Source of the DNA: Zygnema cylindricum | Lineage: Eukaryota; Streptophyta; Zygnematophyceae; Zygnematales; Zygnemataceae | Direction: 5' to 3' | NCBI GenBank assembly: GCA_037447655.1 | Contig: JBBHKE010001884.1 | Location: 85,322-124,672, forward strand | DNA length: 39,351 bases | Part shown: one piece after another, positions 9,181-19,547 of the stretch | Position numbering within the stretch: position 1 is the stretch's first letter | Layout of the letters: each line of letters starts with the position of its first letter | The notes under the pieces: model-generated | Databases searched by the model: none | Told to the model about the DNA's origin: nothing | Seen by the model: the letters and a program-made list of their open reading frames with translations, nothing else | Position numbers and translations under genes: made by a program

Positions 9181-10260
9181 GTTCCCATGTACTCAGATGG
9201 TTTACCACCGCGATCTCTTCATAAACTCTTATCATACAAAGTCGTACGACATTTTTAAGAATCCTGCACATAAACCTCCCAAAAATCATCATTCGAGCAC
9301 ACACTAGCTTTATTAAGGTTTATGTATTTTTCGCACTTTCATCATTTTTCCTCCACGACACGTGTCCGATTTCAGTTTGGAGACCACCAATCGGAAGGTC
9401 AGATCCTTATCTCTCCATCACAGCCGTCAAATTCATAATCTGACGAAAACATTTTAAGATGCTAATGGCGGAAACCCTAAAAACTGTCATGCTCCAGAAT
9501 GTTTTATCCATAGCTATAAAATACTAAGATACTGTTCGATATGGTTAAAATAAATAAATAAATAAAAAAAAATCAATTTTGTAGTTAGCGCACTTTGCAG
9601 GTACTAGACTTTCCATTGCAAAATAATAGCATATACCCAAAGGGAAGAGGCAAAAAGGGGAAACAACAATGGATTGGAATTACAAATAATAACCTATTGT
9701 AAGGAAATGGGAAAAAACAAATAAGGATTTGAAGCTAAAAAAAGGAGAAAGATCTTGTACAGTGCATATCCGTAAACAATAAAACCTCAGAAACACATTT
9801 TCAGTAAAAGAAACAATTTTGTTTCATATATATTAAAAATGATGAATTCCGTATTTACAGAAACAAATTTGGCTCCTAAAACTCTTTTGAAGGTTTTTTT
9901 TCAAGTTCTAACCTCCTAAGAAAATCATCGGCAAAAATAGTGCTTTCTCATCCTTTTACTGCACGAATGGACTTAAAAATAGCAGAATCCAAAAAATACT
10001 ACAAAAAAAAAAAAATCTCAAATGGCAACTAAACAATTATTGCCAATAGTGCAAAAAAATTGCTTTACACAACTCGGCAAAACCTTAAAACCTGATTCAA
10101 ATTCTACTGACAAACCAACCAACAAACTATACAATTTAAAAAAATGTGACGATTTTAAGCGACAAAGTAGTCGAGATTTCAGTAATGTTAAGCTCTAAAA
10201 AAAAATTAAAGAAGCTCAAAGTTGAGATTTCCGTTTCTCCGACTTCCTATTTTTACTTCA
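9181..10260. other. Gene-free stretch with plant-promoter-like words
   Basis: This lies downstream of the Rieske gene. No exon is recognised. CACGTGTC (G-box core) near 9360 and AAACCCTAA (telo-box) near 9474 are words common in plant promoters, so an unseen gene could start nearby, but single words are weak evidence. The part next to 10260 would be the Rieske 3' untranslated region. Confidence 0.3.
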
Positions 10261-12394
10261 TCAACTTTTCACTCGCCTTCTCGGTTTTGTGCAAACAAAA
10301 ACTTTTCCGGCGTCTTTTTTTACCGCATATGTCGGTTGTACCTGCACCCCAAACTCAACAAATAAAGAAATAAATAAATAGATAAAGAAAAACTAGATTG
10401 ATATCAAAAGAAAACGTACATTAGACGCTAATAGCGATGTAAGGTGCAAAATTAAAAATATATACACTAATAATGATGTAAGGTGTAGTGAAGTTACCAT
10501 ATCTTCCATATCTCCAAGATGGCCCACTCTCCGACCGGTTCTCACATCCACACACCATCGATGCCACGGACACTTCACCACACTTCCCACTTGTGACCCT
10601 AAAAAAACCCAAAACCATAAACACCACTTTGTCAAAACACAAAAAAGAAAAACAAACACAAAAAAGAAAAATAAACAAGGAAGGAGCAAAACAAACATAA
10701 AAGAAGCAAAAAAACGCACCCAACAAAAACAAACAACAAATAAAAGAAGAAGAAGAGAAAGCGAAGAAAACAAGAAGATAAAAAGGAAAAAAGCAAGAAG
10801 CAAAAAGGAGGAAAAAATGAAAACTAAAATTTGTTTATCCAACAATGAGTATTCATCCTCGGGTCCATCAACACATTTTGGACAGAGAGAGTTTGCCAAC
10901 ATTTCAAAATTTATGAAATGTTGAAATCTCCATCAAGTCTGTTTCTGATACACAAGAAACTCACAGGACACAGAAAATTCAAAGCAAAGAAAAGAAAGGA
11001 AATGATAGAAGGAAAAACATAATCTTGGAGAAGTTTTGGAAAAACTCACCCTTTTCAAGTGGACCTCCCATATGGGGACATCTCTGCAAAAACAAATGAT
11101 TGCAGAAGTTTAGATAATATACTTAAAACAAAAAAAAACAAAAAAACTGCACATTTTTCTCCGACATTTGTCAGCAAAAGACGAGAAAAGGTCAAACTAT
11201 AAACTGACTACAACAAAATGGAAAATAGAAAAATAGAGTCTTACACTGTCCATAGCGTATAATTCCCCTTCCACATTAAAAAGTGCAACAGGATGTCCCT
11301 TCTTCATCGATTCTGCAAATGTTGAAATGAAAAAATTCAGTACGGAAATTCAACGAGTCAAAATGCAATAAGTCAACATTCCGATGAAAATTCAACAATC
11401 CTGAAGATCAAAAAGTCGATGAGCAAAGAAAACTCAACAAAATGTGACGTTTCCAAGAAAACAGTCACTATTATTGACACTATCGTGCATTCAAGTGGCA
11501 AAAAAAAGACAAAAAAACCTGCACCGAATAAATGCTGTTAACACTAAAACTGATTCGTGGTTAGTCTAATCAGTGTTGCGTATCGATCAAAATCGAAAAC
11601 GATATATTGCAATTTCGGTATATAGTGCTATCAGGAAGTTCAAAACTCGATAATTAGCGGCTTTGCGAATAAAACTTGTAAGCGCGATAATTGCCGATAA
11701 TCAAGCGATATTTTCTTAAGTAAAGGTAGTTTAGATGTACAAAATTTTGGAAAAATGTGGAGTGTATGGAATGCTCAGTGTCCGGACCGTAATTGTCCTC
11801 CTTTCACGAAAGAAGCAATAAATAAACAAATAAACCCTGTCTCCTCCCTTGTGATCTGTTCTACTAGACAATAGCTCAATCTCTTCTGGATTCTACTGTT
11901 TGAATGAAGGAGGAGTTCCGTAATCATGAATTAATTTTTTTAAACGCTTGTTAAAAAAACTTCAAAAACTCAAGGTAGACGAATCTGGAAAAAAAAAAAA
12001 AAAAAATGTTTGCCATACGACTTCTGGACTAATCAAAATCCATTGCCTCGTTTTTGAATGAAATTATCTGAATCATTGATCGTCTTGTGAATCTCTTTAT
12101 TTTCCTCCGCAAGATGCAAAATCGAAGGCAAGATTGCATTTCTCTCTCACCTTTTTTAAAGGACTTGCTTTGCCGCCTGCTAATAGCCTCCCAGTTGACA
12201 CGTGGCAGTGAGAAATTCCGCTCAAGCATCTCCACATCTCCAGCAGAAATTCGCGAAAATCCTTGCCAAAAAGAAAAAAAGGCGAGTCCAATGACCGCAG
12301 AAAGAAGTATAGCTTCTCGAACATGAGAGGGAACCTGGTGCAAGTATGAAGTAGATACTGCTGGAAAAGAGTTCTGACGAGGCTGGGTGGCCAT
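10261..12394 (-). CDS. Membrane-anchored Rieske [2Fe-2S] protein, five exons
   Basis: Proposed coding exons on the minus strand are 12394-12151, 11312-11245, 11083-11050, 10598-10498 and 10341-10261. They total 528 bases, giving 175 residues plus TGA. Each intron is GT-AG (donors GTGAGA, GTAAGA, GTGAGT, GTAACT; acceptors TTTGCAG, TTTGCAG, TTTTTAG, GTGCAG), and phases match at every junction. Exon 1 starts MATQPRQ and holds a hydrophobic segment at about residues 28-47, a likely membrane anchor. Exon 2 encodes VALFNVEGELYAMDS, exon 3 the first cluster box CPHMGG, and exon 4 the second box CPWHRW. The spacing is C-x-H, 16 residues, C-x2-H, as in Rieske clusters (two Cys, two His ligands). Exon 5 gives a TYAVKKDAGKVFV strand and a basic tail. 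Family knowledge: such domains transfer electrons; the ELYAMD-RCPHMGGPL pattern resembles soluble Rieske ferredoxins of the RFESD type. The partner is unknown. A small extra exon inside the 838-bp first intron cannot be excluded. Confidence 0.8.
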
Positions 12395-12660
12395 ATCGGA
12401 CGCCTATCACGTTAAAGGCCCATAAGAATTGAGATCCTTTGGCTTTTCTTATTTTTACTGTTATTGTTTACTGGAAGCCTGTGGAGAAAAGCAGTACAGT
12501 ACTAGAGAGGATGCGGCAACTCATTGTGGTACGACTGACTCAAAATTCAAACGTTTGAAAATTCCGGCAAGGCTACCGTCGAATACCGTTAGAATTGTCA
12601 CACATGCAGCTTTCTCTGTCACATCCGTTAATTTATTTATTTTAGTTTAAAATATGGTTA
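12395..12660 (-). promoter_or_regulatory. Upstream region of the Rieske gene, with a GGCCCAT box
   Basis: AAGGCCCATAA at 12415-12425 lies 21-31 bases upstream of the start codon. GGCCCA (site II / UP1-like) boxes are common near plant housekeeping and organelle-related genes. No clear TATA box is visible. The short plus-strand frame at 12429-12650 is not convincing as a gene. Confidence 0.35.
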
Positions 12661-12840
12661 ACACAAGACGACAACCTGTCGTACATCCCAAGTTTGAAGA
12701 TAGACGCAAATTGTGCTCTACAATTTTGCGATTTCATCGTACGGTTACAATTTTAGCAGTACGGCGCTAAGTTTTTGAGCAAAACGACAGAAAAAATTAA
12801 AAAACCCTTACTTAGCCACATGGGGCCGAACCCTTATCCT
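12660..12840 (+). repeat. Dispersed repeat family X, copy 1
   Basis: Shares CACAAGACGACAACxTGTxGTACAT, the word ACGGCGCTAAGTTTT and ACCCTTACTT..CACATGGGG, in the same order, with the copy at 25188-25400. A shorter copy is at 14281-14400. It encodes nothing obvious. Confidence 0.6.
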
Positions 12841-13039
12841 CGTGCACACATATCGAATTCCTAATCCGATATGTGCGATGGAAAACACGATTATTACCGT
12901 CCGTTCTACTGATGAAAACACGAGGGGAAAAGATGGTAGCGAAAAAACATTGACACTATTCAAGGTGTACAGTCAAAACTTTTGTAAAAGTCCGTTAGGC
13001 TGTAGATTCTCTGGAACTTACTAACGGAGGTCCGTTTCT

Positions 13040-13480
13040 ACCGAAACGCAGGGCCAGGAGTCTCACACCGTTCGTTTGCCCGTTGCCGAACACGTATTTT
13101 CTTCGCCTCCGTCAGATGCTTTGACGAGGTCCCTGGCCTCGTACGTGTTACGCCGGACTTCCATTAGGCAGTCTCTGTAAACGTCCGAATACGTTTACTG
13201 GCTGCCATATCTTTGTCAGATTTCTGTTAATGTCAGTGGATGGCAAATGGAGCGTCAAATAATATCTTCCGGCAAAGATTTTCTCGCGGCTTTCGGTTGA
13301 TTCGCATCCATCCTGGCGGACAGGCACATGACTTATGCGACGTGTAGGCACTTGATCGCGTGTTCGTTGTGTATAGCTTTTATCTTTTCCACGTGGACCT
13401 TATACATGTCCAGTGTGTGCGTAGTGTCCTCTTTGAGGACATTGGCCACACATTGAAGGGTTCGAGCGATGGTTTATCGG
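13040..13480 (-). pseudogene. Possible coding relic, unrecognised
   Basis: This block is less AT-rich than its surroundings. One minus-strand frame stays open for about 50 codons upstream of a TAA near 13334, then resumes with further stops. The peptide is hydrophilic with no motif I know. It may be a decayed transposon gene or chance. Confidence 0.2.
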
Positions 13481-14280
13481 ATTTTTAAATGCAAATCATC
13501 CAACGGTCTAGGTTTACGCCCATACAATTTGGTGAGACCTACAGTAAAGATGTTTCCCAAATAAAAAAAAAATGGTACGGAATGGTACCAAAAAGTAAGG
13601 GTGTATTCTCATGTAACTGTAACTTAGTCGTGATACTTTGTTTTTCAGTGAGTATTCTCTGTACCGCTTTTCAAAGTGTTCCTGTGTTCGAACACGAAAT
13701 AATTACTTTAAGAAGTTACGGTTGTAGACGTGGGTACAATTTGTGACGGTTGTAGACAATTACAAAACTCCCGATTTTTTTTTACGTTTACAAAATAACG
13801 ACGGTTGTAGGCGTCTAGCTTTTTGTGACATTGTAGATGCTTAGGGTTTTGTGACGTTATGCCATCATGCTCACTTATGCTAACGTCGTCATTGATTTAA
13901 GAACTTTCAGCCATGGCTTTCCGATTTTATTTTTTCAACTTTTCTCACTCAACTTGCCGTCAAAATACGCCTAACAATATTAAAAATAATCATTTTCCAA
14001 AGTCGTTTTATTGCATACTAATATTGTTGTGTTTCGCTCAAAAAAACAAGAGATAGTGTGGGAGGGAGAGGGGGGGAGGAGTCTTTATGGACTTCTCTTT
14101 TGCGAAACGGCATCCGTTGTTTGGGACCCTTCCGTGGCCCCTGTACGAAAAAAAGTTCGTACAAGTTGCAATTTTTTGTTTGTGTGCTTGCGTCTTGTAA
14201 TTTTTTTCTTAAAAATCCTATCCATTGTTCAACCATTACTTTAAATCAAATCGACTCGCGAGTTGTTTTCATATAAAGTT
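13481..14280. other. Unassigned intergenic DNA
   Basis: Short overlapping frames (60-85 codons) lie on both strands with no domain. The word GACGGTTGTAG recurs around 13735-13815. Confidence 0.3.
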
Positions 14281-14400
14281 TGCAGATGAGGTTACTTGAC
14301 GTGGCAGTGGGTCAAAAAGCGCAAGACGACAAGCTTTAGTACATTTCAAATTTCACGACGACGAATATCGTACTATGGTTCTCACGTTTTTTTTTTAGGG
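14281..14400 (+). repeat. Dispersed repeat family X, copy 2 (partial)
   Basis: GACGTGGCAGTGGGTCAAAA, GCAAGACGACAAGC and TAGTACATT match the start of the copy at 25188-25400 (CACGTGGTCGTGGGTCGAAA, ACAAGACGACAAC, TAGTACATT). The later part of the family is missing here. Confidence 0.5.
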
Positions 14401-15516
14401 CAAAAGATTTTCTCTAAAACTTTCCAAAAAAAGGGGGAGGTTGACAAAGAGGGTGAATGGAAAGGGAGTAGGATAGGGAGTGGGAGAGGAGAGTTAAAGG
14501 AACCTTAGCTTTTGTTTTATTGGCGAGTTCATGTGATGTTAGTGGCATCAACAATTTTTGCGAAAATGAGTTCCCATTGACATATCTTAGGTGGACATCG
14601 GTTCTTAGGTACAACGATTAGGAAATGGCATCATCGCATCGGATGGCGAGTTACTTTCCGATACTCAACCCTATTTGATTGGAAGGACAAACTGGTCTCT
14701 CGATTTCAATAACACCGATGAAACTCATAATTTGGCTCATGCGGTCTCTCACGCCAGCGAGGGCTTGTTCTCATTCCAACAAGCGTTATTGTCTACTTAA
14801 GCGCTTTTACCAATTGAGGCTCAAGCTAAAATTCATGTGTTCTCTTCCCTCCTCACATGAATCACGCGTGCAATGATACATCGCCAAAAAAATAGGCGCC
14901 ATCGAATTCAAGGATCTACTTGAGGAGCTCATTATGAATGAAGCGAGGGTCAAATTTGGTCGTGTTCGAGGCCTAGGGCTAGAGCTTGGATTTTTTCTAC
15001 ACCAATTTTCACTTCACTCCGTTTATATTCTCCTCAATTTTCTCGTGCGCTTCGCTTCCGGCTTTGCTTGCCGCACCCTTTCTTTTTAGGCAAGCCCCAT
15101 TGCATTTATGGTCAACCTATATACTAGCAAAGGAGTCCACGTGAAGCCTTGTTCCCACGGTGGGGAGCGATCAACAACAAACGGCATGGTACGGGATGCA
15201 ATCGTTGCCACGGGTTGTGAAACTGGGTCCATAAATCCATCGGTGAAAAAGGTGGTTTATATTAGTTCGTACGTTACGATGCTGTACTGTTATTTTCACT
15301 TTTTTGAGGGAAAAACATGTAATAAGATCCGACTAAGATCTCCAAGGGTCAAGGCACAAACGTTGACCGTCCGATATTTTTTGGGCCCCCATCCGCGAAG
15401 CAATCCCTCCATTCGGCTTTGCCGATGGCGTGATACCTCGGGTTACCTCGGGGAGGTGGGTTTTCATCATAGTTCAAAAGTAGGTGTTTTTATTATAGGC
15501 CTTCTGTAGGCGCCTT
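14401..15516. other. Unassigned intergenic DNA
   Basis: No gene is supported. The 133-codon frame at 15108-15509 has no motif and an irregular composition. A CGCTTCGCTTCCGGCTTTGC stretch near 15050 is an imperfect short repeat. Confidence 0.3.
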
Positions 15517-15697
15517 TATCGTAAGTTGTGTTATGGGCTTCTCTTGTGATCTTCTTAAATCGCTACTTTGATCAGCGACCGTCGGATCGTCGAAATCTGA
15601 CGATAGTCCTATCGTAAGTTGTGTTATGGACTTTTCATGTGATATTCTTAGATTGCTGCTTTTATCAGCGACCGTCCGATCCTCCAAATTTGACGGT
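15517..15697 (+). repeat. Two-copy tandem repeat, 93-bp period
   Basis: TATCGTAAGTTGTGTTATGG starts at 15517 and again at 15610. Both copies continue through TCAGCGACCGTC(G/C)GATC and a TTTGACGG or TCTGACGA end, with about 15% differences. Confidence 0.8.
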
Positions 15698-15779
15698 TTA
15701 AATAAAAAATACCTCAAAACTCACAAAAAATATTTTTTTGTCCGAATGTTTTTCAAAATTTAGACACGATGTTTAATTC

Positions 15780-15970
15780 TCTATCGATCGATGTGCAACT
15801 CAACCCTGCTACTATTTTTTTTCATTTTGCGACCAATACAATAGTGTTGTGTGTCGATAAAAAAATTATCGCGATAACATCGATACCGATAGTTATCGGT
15901 TATCGAACGGATATTGGTCCCGATATATCGCTCTGAGACCAACAAATTCCATATCGACGATAGCTTAAAA
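15780..15970. repeat. CGATA/TATCG-rich block
   Basis: TATCG or CGATA occurs many times in under 200 bases, several as inverted pairs such as CCGATAGTTATCGG (15888-15901). A similar cluster lies at 11580-11715 inside intron 1 of the Rieske gene. This may be subterminal repeats of a DNA transposon. No ends were found. Confidence 0.4.
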
Positions 15971-15989
15971 AAATTAGTATGCATACAAT

Positions 15990-16650
15990 AGTACTTTATA
16001 ATATACTGTATATATATATATTTTACTTTATATAGCGTGGTATGCCACGTGTAAAAAAAAATAATAATAATAATAACAAAAACAGCTTAGAGTACAGATA
16101 ATACACAATGTTGGTGACCAATAACAAATATAATATATAAAATAAAAAATAAAACATTTCTAAATATTTTATCAATCAATAAATAATAAAAAAATATATA
16201 TATATAATTTTGAAAATTATTGGTAATATATTATAATTATAGATTTGTAGGCTCTTCATAATCACCTTATATTAAATGAGAAGAAATGTATTTCTTATTT
16301 TTATCTTTTAATTTCTTTTTTCTAAAGTTTATATTTTTCTTTTTTTAATTAAAACCTTTTGTATATATTCAAAAAAATATTAATTGTAGAAAAAAGAAGG
16401 GGGGCTGACTGAGCCAATCGTTAAAAATAATGTTTTGGTGTGGTAAAATAACATTTAACAATTTGACATTTTTTCTTCTTTGTTTTAAAGGGTTTTTTTT
16501 TGTTTGTAGATTTTGCGGACATTTTTTTATTTATTTATGAAATATTTATCAAGTTCTTAATATTTTTTGGTTATTTTGAAATTGATTTTCCTTTTTTCCC
16601 TTTTTTTTTAGTTCTTGCTTTAAAATGTTGTTATTTAAAACGGTATTTTA
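15990..16650. other. AT-rich stretch
   Basis: Very AT-rich, with ATATAT runs near 16008 and 16196 and a TAATAATAATAA run near 16063. No gene. Confidence 0.5.
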
Positions 16651-16654
16651 ATTA

Positions 16655-17095
16655 GGCGAGTAGAATAGTGAGAAGTAAAAGGAGGGAAAGAGAGAAACTT
16701 TACAGATAGGAATACAATAGGTAGAAGTAATGGAGGAAAAATGATAGAAAATTGAGAGAGGGAAGAAATAAAAAGTAGCGATTGAGGAGGTGGAAGAAGG
16801 ACAAGTAGAGGGAAAGGAAAAAGATTAAAGAGAAAGCAAGAGGAAGTAGGATAGAGGGAGTAATGGAGGGCGAAAAGAGAAAAAATTAAGAGAAGGAGAG
16901 TAAAACGAGGGAAACTAGAGGGAGGGAAAGAGAGAAAAAAATAGAGAGAGGGGGATTAGAGAAAGTAGAGAACAGGAAGATAAGTGGAGAAGTAGAGGGA
17001 GGGACGAAAAGAAAAAAAGTAGAGAGGGGGAGTATAGAAAGTAGCAAAGGGAAGACAGTGGAGATGCGAGACACGAGAGAGGGAGTGATCACCCT
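16655..17095 (+). repeat. GA-rich degenerate repeat
   Basis: About 440 bases of AGAGAGGG, GTAGAGGGAGGG and AAAAAGTAGAGAG words on the plus strand. The minus-strand frame at 16886-17092 is a Ser/Leu/Pro artefact. Confidence 0.75.
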
Positions 17096-17271
17096 CTCAT
17101 GAAGGTAAAAGCTTCACATATATTGGAAACTAATGAGTATGATGGTAAAAAAAAATATTGATATTGAGGAATTTACTTTCAAGAATTGAAGACTTACGGC
17201 ACGGAGAAAAAAGAATGTTAAGATTCCTAGAATCGGGGGATAGATTGGACGATCCCAATAAAGTGATTGAT

Positions 17272-17342
17272 GAGCCGGCCTGGATTTGAATAAGGGACCT
17301 TTCACTTTAGCTGCGAACGCACTACCACTGTGCCACCAGCTC
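17272..17342 (-). tRNA. tRNA-like sequence in the TRIM 3' LTR, more decayed
   Basis: Same 71-nt unit as at 17572-17642. The A box is intact, but the B box is altered (ATTCAAATC) and the T stem weakened. An 11-bp duplication (GGAACCAGCTC) follows at about 17343-17353 on the plus strand. Confidence 0.6.
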
Positions 17343-17496
17343 GGAACCAGCTCGGATGTTACGTTGGTGGGTCCGTTTTTTATATAGGTTTTTGATGTGG
17401 ATTTTACCACAATCCCGGATATCGAGCGCACGTTTCACGTACGTCAACACCCCCCCTCGAGAAGTAGCCGGTCATAATTGTCCATGTAAACCTAGT

Positions 17497-17515
17497 CCCC
17501 CTGGCTCTGTTACCA
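17497..17515 (-). other. TRIM primer-binding site
   Basis: The minus strand reads TGGTAACAGAGCCAGGGGG, adjoining the 5' LTR end at 17516. It matches the complement of the plant initiator tRNA-Met 3' end (TGGTATCAGAGCCAGG) at 15 of 16 bases. The polypurine tract at 17450-17459 marks the other end of the internal region. Confidence 0.85.
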
Positions 17516-17571
17516 TGTTAAGATTCCTAGAATCGGGGGATAGAATGGACGATCCCCATAAAGGGATTGAT

Positions 17572-17642
17572 GAGCCGGCCAGGATTTGAACCAGGGACCA
17601 TTCACTTTAGCTGCGAACGCACTACCACTGTGCCACCAGCTC
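17572..17642 (-). tRNA. tRNA-like sequence in the TRIM 5' LTR
   Basis: The 71 nt fold as a cloverleaf. The acceptor is GAGCTGG/CCGGCTC (7 pairs, one G-T), the D stem GCAC/GTGC, the anticodon stem TTCGC/GTGAA, and the T arm CCTGG-TTCAAAT-CCTGG (one mismatch). The A box TGGCACAGTGG starts at nucleotide 8 and the B box GTTCAAATC follows after 33 bases, both perfect matches to Pol III consensus at tRNA spacing. The loop AGCTAAA puts CTA at the anticodon position, but nucleotide 33 is G rather than T. Only a TTT run follows. I infer a Pol III promoter or structural module rather than a decoding tRNA. Confidence 0.7.
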
Positions 17643-17849
17643 GGATGTTACGCAGGTGGGTCCGTTTTTTATATAGGTTTTTGATGTGGATTTTACCACA
17701 ATTCCGGATATCGAGCGCACGTTTCACGTACGTCAACAAAGAACTCCCTCAATCTTTCCTTCGCCGAAAATAATTCTTTGAATATTGTGAAGGACAACAA
17801 CTTTGACTTACACAAGTAATATATGTTCGAGAAAAAGACTACCAAGGAA

Positions 17850-18110
17850 ATGGGTGAGCTCCCTTATCTCCTTTAAACAAAAACAAAATCTATTAAAAAG
17901 GAAAGGAAAAAGAAAGGAAAGAAGAACACAAAATTAATTGTAATGGGTGACCTCTCTCATCCCATCGCAAAAAAAAAAAAACATAAATTACAGCTGAAAA
18001 TAAAGAAGGTACCAGCTTAAATCAAATCATTTATGCATGGGTGTGCCCTTCAAAAAAAAGAACAGGTGAACTCCCTCATCTCAAAAGAAAACATAAAATC
18101 TACTGAACGG
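17850..18110 (+). repeat. Three degenerate GTGAnCTCCCTCATCTC units
   Basis: GGGTGAGCTCCCTTATCTC (about 17850), GGGTGACCTCTCTCATCCC (about 17945) and GGTGAACTCCCTCATCTC (about 18065) are each followed by A-rich sequence with ACATAAA and TCTA(T/C)T words. About 270 bases after this hold nothing identifiable. Confidence 0.55.
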
Positions 18111-18385
18111 ATATAAATGATTGTTTAGCTACACAACGGTTTTTTCCCAAAATTGATGTTGTTATTTAAATTTGTGCATGCGTATATGTGAGTAAAAACT
18201 CTTGTGACATAGCGATGCTATCTTGTAAGGGTTTAGTCTTATATACATAAATGTAATTAATCAAAGAAAAATAAAACTTTTGTATGACGTTTTTGTATAG
18301 TTAAATAATGTAAAAGAAACATATATAGTGTTTGTGTTTATCTTTCCTATTTGTTTTTTTTGTTAATGCGCATGTTTATGTTTTT

Positions 18386-19061
18386 AAAGTACAGAAAGGT
18401 ACTATGGCCAATGTACTTTCTGTACGGCCGATGTACGACAAGGCTCTTGAGTGGACGCGTGTCATTTTTCCACTTGTCCGTATTTCCTCCGGAATTCCCG
18501 CGACCGAATGTTATCCTTCCACGCGGCGCCACGTCATGCCACGTCCATAAAATCCAAAATGACCATTCTGCGATCTCGGCGACGACGTGCGCCGTCGGAT
18601 TAAATTCGACATTAAATGTCGACCATTCAAAGTGTCTGTTTCATTTGTTTCGTGCGAAATGACGTTTCGCACTAAACCTTAACAAGTTCTATGTTCATTT
18701 CGTTTCATATTCCAGTTAGATCATTTCGGTACTATACAACAGTTTATATATGAATGAAACCCTATATTATCTAACGGACTTCTACGACAGACTGGTTAGA
18801 GCTAACGGCTACGCCGCGCTCTACCGGTCGGGGGTTCGAGTCCTGCCGGACTCAACTTTTGTTGAGAGTGACTTAAGTCACTCTTTAGTCCTTCCTATGG
18901 AGCTCAGGCAGCCATGGCTCCATCGCTCTCTCTCTCTTTCAGTGACTACAACAAGTATGGGGGAGAGAGAGAAGAGATGGAGGTAGGCTGCCATCATTTC
19001 TTATAAATGTTTCCGCTAATTTATTTTAAACTAGAAAATACAAAAACTACTTATTTCAACA
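18386..19061 (-). mobile_element. Copia LTR fragment F, truncated before its TATA region
   Basis: Read on the minus strand it starts TGTTGAAATAAG at 19061, like LTR B (TGTTGAAATTTG) and LTR D (TGTTGATATTTG). It continues with the shared box CTTGTTGTAGTCACT...CCATGGCTGCC (about 18900-18960), the tRNA-like block, CACGTGGCG words and the GTCGTACA...GTACTTT region, and stops near 18386. The U3 end, R and U5 are missing. Confidence 0.65.
18779..18850 (+). other. tRNA-like block of LTR F (antisense to the LTR)
   Basis: GTTCGAGTC at 18834-18842 is a perfect B box. GGTTAGAGC (18794-18802) resembles the 3' half of a tRNA D arm. A TTTT run follows at 18857-18860. It aligns with the blocks in LTRs C and D (AACGGCTA...GGTCGG...TCCTG). 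No convincing full cloverleaf. Confidence 0.5.
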
Positions 19062-19067
19062 TACGAT

Positions 19068-19547
19068 ACAGTAATTTGATTCGTGCTGTACTTCAGTAGA
19101 TAGAGTTTTAGAGAGGGAATAGGACTTAGAAAATTTTGGGTAGGTAGTTGCCTCTCCTAGAGAGCACTCTGTATAAATGGCAAACTTTGGCCAGCCATAT
19201 CTATCAATTTACTTGACCATTTTCAGTGATTCTTTTTGCTGCGGACTCAAGGGAGTCCAGGCTACAAAGGGGTGTAGTCGGTCAGAGTTTTTGTCTGCCA
19301 CGGTGGCTGCATTTATAAGGTAAAGTCAAAGTGGGTGAATGTGTCCAAATCTCATATTCTAACTTTGCATTCTGTGGTGGAACTGAGCACACAGAAAGTG
19401 TTATTTCACAGGGGTGAGTCTATATTGGGATTGTGACTGTTAAGGGGTCAGTCATTTGGGTTTATATTAACTTGGAGTCGGCACTATCTAGATTAGCTTC
19501 TTTTGGATTTGCATACTCTGAGGGCCAATGGAGGTCTCGGTGTTTCA
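19068..19547 (+). mobile_element. Copia LTR fragment G, 3' half
   Basis: This is closely similar to 22395-22874 of LTR D, from CAGTAATTTGATT through CTCTCCTAGAGAG, a TATAAA box (19172), the leader stem-loops and the TTTCA end at 19547. It lies head-to-head with fragment F. No PBS follows; Gypsy sequence starts at once, so this is a solo or broken LTR. Confidence 0.75.

Larger units (their letters stand above)
17216..17738 (-). mobile_element. TRIM: miniature LTR retrotransposon with tRNA-like LTRs
   Basis: The element is complete at 523 bp. LTRs at 17516-17738 (5' in element sense, 223 bp) and 17216-17449 (3', 234 bp) begin TGTTGACG and end CTTAACA. They differ at about 10 bases plus an 11-bp duplication. 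The 66-bp internal region (17450-17515) holds only a PBS (TGGTAACAGAGCCAGG, directly against the LTR) and a polypurine tract (GAGGGGGGG). AAGAA at 17211-17215 and 17739-17743 is a perfect target duplication. There is no protein, so movement would depend on enzymes of other elements. Each LTR also carries a TATATAAAAAA box and a tRNA-like block in element sense. The plan recalls Cassandra elements, whose LTRs carry a 5S rRNA sequence. Confidence 0.9.

Noticed and set aside
12029-12394. A stand-alone 121-codon protein on the minus strand
   Set aside because: Residues after Lys81 run into a GTGAGA donor and intron; the phase joins it to the downstream Rieske exon, so only the first 244 bases are kept as exon 1.
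13489-13746. 85-codon plus-strand frame
   Set aside because: No motif, no homologous block elsewhere in the window, and length within chance expectation.
17216-17738. Simple tandem duplication of a 223-bp tRNA-containing segment
   Set aside because: TG...CA ends, a PBS exactly at one LTR edge, a polypurine tract at the other and perfect 5-bp flanking duplications make it an LTR element.
18750-18986. 78-codon plus-strand frame
   Set aside because: It overlaps the tRNA-like block and conserved box of LTR fragment F, which explain the sequence.
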